A stretch of DNA of 64,000 nt from Vanessa cardui. Taxonomy: Eukaryota > Arthropoda > Insecta > Lepidoptera > Nymphalidae. This document shows, piece by piece, positions 57,293-64,000 of the stretch. The DNA lies in the NCBI RefSeq assembly GCF_905220365.1, contig NC_061134.1:14213001-14277000 (forward strand), written 5' to 3'. Below the pieces are notes generated by a model, which searched no databases, was not told where the DNA came from, and saw only the letters and a program-made list of their open reading frames with translations. Numbering within the stretch: the first letter of the stretch is position 1; each line of letters starts with the position of its first letter. The translations under genes and the position numbers were made by a program.

Positions 57293-57517
57293 AAAAAGGA
57301 AAAGGCTTGTCACAATTCATCAAATCTTCTTGGAGTTGGAGTCCTTCACTGACCACTTTTACATGAACACTGGTTCATTTTTTATCCTGGAGATCGATAT
57401 TGCGATTCCATAGAAAAATGCCGCTAATATTTTCGTCACCAATCATCATAACATGATCATTAAGGCTCATAATTTTTATGACAATAATTATAGCTGATAT
57501 ACATATGTTACTCTACT

Positions 57518-57655
57518 TGGAGGTAGCCCGTCTGGGTAGGTACCACCCACTCATCAGTTATTCTACTGCCAAACAACAGTGCTCAAAATTGTTGTGGTGA
57601 CCACTTACCATCAGGTGGCCCATATACTCGTCCGCCAACTTATACCATAAATTAA
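57518..57655 (+). repeat. Family C repeat with an internal deletion
   Basis: 'gtagcccgtctgggtaggta' to 'attgttgtg', then directly 'gtgaccacttaccatcaggt' to 'acttataccataa'. About 140 bp of the consensus are missing, with the breakpoint at a short 'GTTGTGGTGA' overlap. Confidence 0.72.
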
Positions 57656-58139
57656 AAAAAAACACACACACGCACACTAAATTATATCGTAATGCCGCAC
57701 TCTCCGCGTTCTAGCCGCTTGTGTATGCGGGGCGCGTATTCTATTATAATAATAACAAAATTATTTATTCCATTAACGAGACGGTTTATTTATTTTAGTG
57801 TATATTTATTTAATGGCTTTTATTATACCAGTAGGGGAGTGAGCACATAGACATTGGCACCGTGAGAGATTTGGAACCATTCCTTCAATCGCAAATGTGT
57901 TACCAATCATTGGAAAATAAGTTGATACATTCCAAGGAACATGCTTATATTTAAATTAACTCACTAATACATCAAACCTGAATGCAAATATACCAAGAAT
58001 TGCCGTTTGGTATAAGAATATATGATCAGAAATTGGTAAATATCTACTCAGAGAGACTCAAACAAAGTCATCAATTACTTTGGTTTATTTATTTTAAATT
58101 CTTTCAATAGTCATTGATTTTTGATTTAACATATTATGC

Positions 58140-58402
58140 AGGCATTGTCATCCATCCTCCTGCCCTTATCCCAATTGTACTTGGGGTCGGCGCCGTATGT
58201 CTTCTCCTTCCATACTTCTCTGTCGGACGTCATCTCACAAGTAACATTCTTTCTAACCATATCGTCTTTCACACAATCCATCCATCGTTTCCTTGGTCGT
58301 ACTCTACCTCTATATCCATCCACATCCATGATCAAGTCCATTCTTACAACATGGTCCTAATTCCTCCTGATAATATGTCCATACCATGCCAGCCATTGTG
58401 AT
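58140..58402 (-). mobile_element. RTE-like LINE ORF2 C-terminal fragment, antisense
   Basis: The minus strand has an open frame of 71 codons including DVDGYRGRVRPRKRWMDCVK, DDMVRKNVTCEMTSDREVWK and GADPKYNWDKG, matching the basic C-terminal segment of RTE-like insect elements. It is the best preserved of three copies here (8313, 39498). Confidence 0.6.
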
Positions 58403-58587
58403 GTATATATGTATTAATATTGACTATGACGTAACAGCTGTGAACGTAAGTAGATCAATTGTAGTGCGTATTTCAAACAACATTGAAAGCGTAAAGATAA
58501 CAAACACTCCAAATCTAAAAACCACTACACTTGTAAATACCCACGAGCAAACCAGATTCCTGATAATAGTAGCACTTTTATCAAAAC

Positions 58588-58842
58588 CGAGATGGCGCAG
58601 TGGTTAGAAAGCGTGTATCTTAACCGATGATTACAGATTCAAACCCAGTCAAGCACCACTGAATACTCAAGTGCTTGATTTGTTCTTATAATTAATCTCG
58701 TGCTCAGCGGTGAAAGAAAACATCGTGATGAAACCTGCATGTGTCTAATAAAATACTTAATATATATACATCGTGATAAAACCTTCTCCTCAAAGTAAGA
58801 TAAGGTCTTAGCTCAGCTGTGAGAAATTTAAAGGCTGTTGAT
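58588..58842 (+). repeat. SINE A, 3' part deleted
   Basis: 'ccgagatggcgcagtggtta' to 'gaaatttaaaggctgttgat'. Confidence 0.73.
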
Positions 58843-59124
58843 GTATCTAAGCCAAAGCGAATATAAGAAAGGATATCGGTTGGGATGTCAATTTGGACTG
58901 ACAAATATTTAAAACAATAACAATATGTATTTTAGAAGGAAATGGGTTCAAGAGATCTGTCTTATAAGCTAAATCTCCTATAATGCTAAGACAATTATCT
59001 ATATATTGTCCACTGATAGTTGCTAGCAATGTATTCATATTATTCACATATATTATGTATAATATTATATATCAAGAAATAAACGTAATACACTTGGGTA
59101 TACAATTAAAGATATCTTATATAA

Positions 59125-59755
59125 CTAAATAGCGACCCTTCCCGGCTTCACACGGGTGCAATACTGATTCTAAATATGCCAAGGAATATCATTATATACA
59201 AAGTCTGACATAGTGTTTATAGCTTTTCGTCAATATATTCAACAATACAAATCGCTAGTCTCTGTATTTTGAAATTGTAATATCTTCAAAAATATTCATA
59301 TATATTGCAAGCCATAAAGAGCCTTATTGATCTGTATTAAATGCACAATTTATTTAAGTTACTAATTTGGAAAAGGATTAATAGTGTATTACTTAAATTC
59401 TCTTCGAAAATAAGTAATTATTTCTCGTTAAAAGTAAAGGATAAGAAATGGTTATCGTATACTATCCCTAAGAGATAGGACTTTTTTGTAGACCTTTTTA
59501 AGGTGTAAAATACTGTAGTACATTATTTTGATAGATCTCGTAGGGTTTAGCAGCGTTTGCAATGTAAACGTAAAAATGTTTTTATTTACGACATCACAAG
59601 ACTTATAAAATTATCGGTGTTTCTCTATGTTGTTCATACATTATACATATAACCATCCTCTTGAATTAATCTATCTATAAAAAAAAATAACTTAAAACGC
59701 TTTGTATAATTTTAAAGATTTAAGCATACACGAGGACAGACAGATAGATATATCT
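59125..59755 (+). repeat. Family E repeat, long form
   Basis: 'ctaaatagcgacccttcccg', 'acacgggtgcaatactgatt' to 'cgaggacagacagatagata', with a longer central part than other copies (about 630 bp). A SINE A follows without a gap. Confidence 0.6.
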
Positions 59756-59757
59756 TG

Positions 59758-60068
59758 ATAACAACAATAACAACAACAGCAGCCTGTAAATTCCCACTGC
59801 TGGGCCAAAGGCCTCCTCTCCCTTTGAGGAGAAGGTTTGGAACATATTCCACCACGCTGTTCCAATGCGGGTTACTGGAATTCACATGTGGCTGAATTTC
59901 TATGAAATTTGTCACATGCAGCTTTCCTCACGATGTTTTCCTTCACCGCTGAGCACGAGATGAATTATAAAGACAAATTAAGCACATAAATCAGCGGTGC
60001 TTGCCTGGGTTTGAACCCGCAATCATCGGTTAAGATGCACGCGTTCTAACCACTGGGCCATCTCGACT
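59758..60068 (-). repeat. SINE A, full-length
   Basis: 'taacaacaataacaacaaca' tail, then 'gcctgtaaattcccactgct' to 'gggccatctcgactc'. Well preserved, with an intact A box and B box. Confidence 0.83.
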
Positions 60069-60182
60069 CAGATATAGATATATGTAAGTGACTGTATTTT
60101 ATGCTTAGTAATGATGAAGTGATGAATTGGTTATAATCATATGTTATCGGCGCTAAAAAGGACTGATATCAAGTTTAATAAG

Positions 60183-60368
60183 CGACGACGTCCGTGGTCG
60201 AGTAGTGCGTACACTGGTTTTCATGGTTACGCCACTCTGATGTCCCAGATTCGATTCCCCGCCGAGTCGATGTTAGTTTTCTTTGATGTCTTGGGTCTGA
60301 TTGTGGTACCGTCGTTAATTCTGATTTTCCATAACACAAGTGCTTTATGTATGTGATGTTGTCCAATA
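60183..60368 (+). repeat. SINE B, shortened
   Basis: 'gacgacgtccgtggtcgagt' to 'tgtatgtgatgttgtc', with small internal deletions. Confidence 0.78.
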
Positions 60369-60857
60369 ATTAATTATAATAAATGTTATAGATAATATTA
60401 CAAGTACGCTGTGCAGTAGACTATGTGTCAAAATGCAACCAAGCCTAATTATTTTATTTTATTTAAAACATTAAGTTAGCCAAATTACCTACCCGATTTT
60501 TACTGTCTGTTATAGTATACTCTAGACATACTAAGAGATATTACCATCCCTAATATCTTGAGATTGTATATGACTCATTCAGATACAAACAAATTGGTAA
60601 AATTGCTCGTAATTGATTTTTGGCAGGTCAGTAAAAGTAAATAAGAGCGAGGTACTCATCTAAACTGACCTGCAAAACCTTCACCAATTCAATTGTAGGT
60701 GTCTTTAATCGTTAGAATTTTTTATAGGCAGGACTGTACGAGAGCATTGCTTTCAGACTTGTCACCCAGATAGAGCTATAATTTAGCATCAGCGTCATAT
60801 ATTATCTTAATGATAATAGTTGAATAAAAATGTTATAAGTCTTTTTTATGGTTTGTT

Positions 60858-61092
60858 TTGGCGGACGAGCATATGGGCCACCTGATGATAAGTGGTCAGC
60901 TTACATCGTCACTGTGCCATCAACCTTGGGAACTAATATGTTATGTCCCTTGTGCCTATAGTTACACTGACTCTCTCACCCTTCAAACCGGAACACAACA
61001 ATACTGAGTCCTGTTATTTGGCGGCAGAATAACTGATGAGAGGATGGTACCTACCCAGACGGGCTTGCACAGGGCCCTACCACCAAGTAAAT
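60858..61092 (-). repeat. Family C repeat, minus strand
   Basis: 'ttttggcggacgagcatatg' to 'gggccctaccaccaag', with one internal deletion. The conserved end is intact. Confidence 0.75.
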
Positions 61093-61777
61093 ATACGAAG
61101 CACAAGAAACGAAAATAATGAATGTTTTATATTAACTTAAAATATAAATTATTAAATGTCTGCACATACAATTAATAACTCCGTAGAATGTACCAAAAAG
61201 CCTCTAAAAGAACAACTGCTGATCTGCGGTCTACCTCCTTCTTGGGCTTTGAACTTGTCTTACATAATGTAGCAGATATTTTAACAAATTGTCTTGCATA
61301 ATTTGCGAATCCCAAGTTTGTTTACTTCTTTAATGCTGGGACGAGATAATTGTTTATTTATAGATATTTTATTAACAGAATAATAAAATATCTCGGAACG
61401 CATCACTAATTATAATTATTCATATCAAGAGGAAACAATCTCAGCAACTTAGGCACGTCTATTTAAATAGGTATTGGGAAAATCGCCCGCTTTTGACCCA
61501 CTTCTGAAAAAGGAGGTTAACAGTTTAACAAGCATGTATGTAATACTGTTAGAATTGAAATACATTTGAGTATGCTGATAATTAGGCTTCCAAGCACGTG
61601 TTCTTAATTTTGTAAGTGAATTGTATGTATATTTGTCCACGAATTTCTCGAAAACTAAAGTGGATATATTTTCAATCAAAGTTAGGTACACTTCAATTTG
61701 AGGATCAGTGTAAGTTTCATTAAAATCAGTCTAGTAGTTCCATATATATATGTATTGGGATTACAAGCTGTTTCCAG

Positions 61778-62066
61778 TTGTGATGGCCCAGTGGTTAGAA
61801 CGCGTGCATCTTAACCGATGATTGTCGGTTCAAATCCAGGCAAGCACCACTATAAATATATGTGCTTAATTTGTGTATATAATTTATCTCATGCTCGACG
61901 GTGAAGGAAAACATCGTGAGGAAACCTGCATGTGTCTAATTTCATCGAAATTCTGCCACATGTGTATTCCACCAACCATCATTGGAATATGTTCCAAACA
62001 CTCACCTTAATCGAAAAGGAGGCCTTATCCCAGCAGTGGGAAATTTATAGGCTGTTACTTTACTTG
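61778..62066 (+). repeat. SINE A
   Basis: 'ttgtgatggcccagtggtta' to 'gggaaatttataggctgtta'. Confidence 0.78.
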
Positions 62067-62436
62067 CTTTTCCAGTTTTGAAGTCCGATTTTTTAAATTA
62101 AATTATTTAATTAACATCGATAAGGAAAGGCAATAATAACTCAATAAACAGGTTAATTGTATGCAAAATCTATTAAAGATATTTCAGCATTGGCGATAAA
62201 TTGTACTAAGTGTCGTTAATGTTTAACAAATTGTCGTTTCGCATTTCCTATTTGAATAATCATCAGGAAATTCCTCTTAGTGCGAGTGTGTCTATTGTGT
62301 GTGTATTGATTTTCCTCACAATGACAAGAGCGCTTCCTTTCCCATAGTTATAACCTCAAATGAATTGTAATAGCGTCGGAAAGAGGTCCTCATTATTTCC
62401 GCTAGACGTCAAAACGTATGAAGATTTTTTTAAAAA

Positions 62437-63155
62437 CTAGTGACCCACCCCAGCTTCACACAGATGCAATAGGCTATTTGAAAATGTGAAAAATAAATTG
62501 TGAGCTATTTTAATCAGTGTATATTATGAGTTTAAAAATGGTTATTTACAAACGAAAGTTGAAAATAATAATTAATTTATTCAAAAATGCATAAATAAAA
62601 ATGCAAATTTCTAAACGTTTGTCACGTTTCACATAATGCTCCTGATTGGCAGGGCTTATGATGAAGTGACTTTCTTGTAAACTTCGCTTTTCTACTGTAT
62701 GTACCACAGATTAAAATACAGGAAAGTGACGTCACCGACCCCATTGCAGCGCCATATTATTCAAGTAGCGTTTTTGCGCGTAATTTAAATATAGATTTTG
62801 ATATGATATTTTTCGGCAAATATGTACTAGAAATAAAAAACATAATTTTTACTGGGTTCCTAAACTTCTACTTAATCATATAAAATTGATTTTAAAAATC
62901 AGTCAAATAGCCTATACTGACACTACACATACTACAAGAATTGGTTTATTTACGTCATCACACTAGAAAATTCTAAAATTGTCAGTGTTCTTTACTATAT
63001 TGTCCATGTTATACAAAAACCTTCCTCTCGAATCACTCTATCTATTAAAAAAAACAGCATCAAAAATCCCTTGCGTTATTTTAAAGATCTCAGCATACAA
63101 AGGGACAGACAGCGGTAAGCGACGTTGTTTTATACTGTGTAATAATAATAATGAT
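62437..63155 (+). repeat. Family E repeat split by TIR element G
   Basis: 'ctagtgacccaccccagctt', 'cacacagatgcaat' then element G, then 'actgacactacacatactac' through 'agacagcggtaagcgacgtt' to 'tttatactgtgtaataat'. Confidence 0.75.
62469..62915. mobile_element. TIR element G, copy 2 (MITE candidate), inside family E
   Basis: Inverted ends AATAGGCTATTTGA (from 62469) and GTCAAATAGCCTAT (62902-62915). The interior is the reverse complement of copy 1 at 52732. Family E reads 'gcaatactga' uninterrupted at 59165, so the insertion duplicated AT (2 bp). Confidence 0.82.
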
Positions 63156-63304
63156 AAACTAATTACAGTTATTCCAATCTTGGTCATGATAGTCCAGTGT
63201 TGTTACTTACAATGTTTTTATGAATTACTGTTCAAGAAATTTTAGAAATATCTTTACACCTACAAAGCCAAAGTCAAAAACCTTTTTTTCAAAATGAAAG
63301 TGTT

Positions 63305-63405
63305 CACACTTTCTTATTCATAGTCGAAAATCTACCACCGGTTTGGAATTTAACACCTCAGATCTGAGAAGAACCGGCGAAAGAAACTCAGCGGGACCTA
63401 TTTTT
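63305..63405 (-). repeat. Family D tail, minus strand
   Basis: 'aatctaccaccggtttggaa' and 'agaagaaccggcgaaagaaa' with 'ctcagcggga'. Confidence 0.6.
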
Positions 63406-63516
63406 TTTTATAATATCAATTTACCACATACAATAATAAATATATTTTTGGTTTTTGAAACAGCCTGGATGTACTGTTAACCAAATTATAGAAATTTTAT
63501 TTTTATAGATTGTACT

Positions 63517-64000
63517 TGTTGGTAGGGCTTTGTGTCCTTTCTGAGTTAATAGCATACTCTCATCAGATATTCTACCGCCTAAAAATAGTACTCAGTATGT
63601 TAAGAGCCGGTGCCGCTGCGGAAAAAGCTGAAGCCAAAAAAATAACTAAATATTCGTGTATTATATCTAATTACTTTTTTTGTTCCATTTGCTGTCGAAA
63701 CGCTTGGCCCTTGGAGTAGTGGTGCAAAAAGCTTCATCAAAAGTATAACACCTCGCCTCATTGCCTCCACGGGTGACAGGAGGGCTGGTTCGTGTTTTGC
63801 CCAGAGGATCGGAATTGCGATTCAACGGGGAAATGCTGCTAGCATTTTTGCGACCATTCCACGCGGTCAAGATTTATACAGTAACTAGTTTTAGTTCATA
63901 TTTGTATATATGTATTTAAGCATTTAATGTTGTTAATTCTTATGTTAATAAAGATGATCAATATACATAGTACTCAGTATTGTTGTGTTTCGGTTTGAAG
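63517..64000 (+). repeat. Family C repeat split by a LINE fragment; runs off the window
   Basis: 'ttggtagggctttgtgtcct' to 'atagtactcagtat' (63598), then the insertion 63599-63966, then family C again from 'atagtactcagtattgttgt' to the window end. Confidence 0.72.
63599..63966 (+). mobile_element. 5'-truncated non-LTR retrotransposon with a 14-bp target duplication
   Basis: Flanked by perfect direct repeats ATAGTACTCAGTAT (63585-63598 and 63967-63980). Frames in order read AGAAAEKAEAKKITKYS, then AWPLE or, one frame over, LGPWSSGAKSFIKSI, then GDRRAGSCFAQRIGIAIQRG and NAASIFATIPRGQDLYTV, followed by a short 3' UTR with AATAAA near 63949. It looks like the extreme C-terminus of an ORF2 with one frameshift. 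Related to 46782-47075. Confidence 0.65.

Larger units (their letters stand above)
50160..64000. other. Downstream non-genic region with repeats
   Basis: No exon set or conserved reading frame is convincing. Poly-A and GAAA runs lie at 50320-50425 and 50573-50600. SINE A copies are at 52110, 53407, 54825, 56582, 57225, 58588, 59758 and 61778, and a SINE B at 60183. Family E copies are at 54225, 59125 and 62437. A TIR element occurs twice (52732 and 62469), and LINE pieces lie at 56351, 58140 and 63599. The stretch 50.9-52.1 kb holds nothing I recognise. Confidence 0.6.

Noticed and set aside
2206..62066. tRNA gene candidates from A-box and B-box matches
   Set aside because: Every match falls at the head of a SINE A or SINE B copy and cannot fold into a full cloverleaf with a proper acceptor stem; they are SINE promoters.
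1..64000. CRISPR array, operon or phage-like cluster
   Set aside because: The sequence is eukaryotic with spliced genes and SINEs; no regularly spaced repeats of that kind exist.

Overview
The window is AT-rich insect nuclear DNA, most likely from a lepidopteran (butterfly or moth). I infer this from the GT-AG multi-exon gene structure and from a dense load of dispersed repeats resembling lepidopteran ones: two tRNA-derived SINE families, RTE-like LINE tails, small TIR elements, and elements ending in 'gcgaagccgcgggcaac'-type motifs. No database could be consulted, so the species is not identified and the repeat families carry working letters (A to F) used only here.

Only two genes are well supported. 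Both are on the + strand in head-to-tail order and were rebuilt by hand from splice sites. Gene 1 (coding 5529-18496, 10 coding exons, 462 aa) and gene 2 (coding 33853-50064, 11 coding exons, 465 aa) are SLC17-type major facilitator transporters, of the kind usually labelled 'putative inorganic phosphate cotransporter' or sialin-like in insects. The first nine exons have the same intron positions and phases, and eight of the nine have the same length or nearly so. The encoded proteins are roughly 60-65% identical in the two exons I counted (39/60 in exon 3, 30/50 in exon 6). They are therefore an old tandem duplicate. The copies differ most at the C-terminus: gene 1 stops one base before a phase-1 donor, whereas gene 2 appears to splice through the equivalent donor into an extra exon. 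A SINE inserted just past that donor supplies an in-frame stop to any unspliced transcript.

Layout: 1-5528 is upstream repeat-rich DNA; 5529-18496 is gene 1 with a 5.6 kb first intron; 18.5-33.8 kb is intergenic, with SINEs, a decayed mariner and small TIR elements; 33853-50064 is gene 2 with a 6.9 kb first intron; 50.2-64.0 kb is downstream DNA with no convincing gene, but with two copies of a TIR element, LINE fragments and nested repeats. Nested insertions at several places (4.2, 21.5, 34.0-34.6, 62.4-63.2, 63.5-64.0 kb) allow the relative ages of the families to be read directly. No rRNA, functional tRNA or CRISPR array was seen. I found no evidence for a new multi-gene system; the most interesting items are the alternative C-terminus of gene 2 and the structurally complete small mobile elements.
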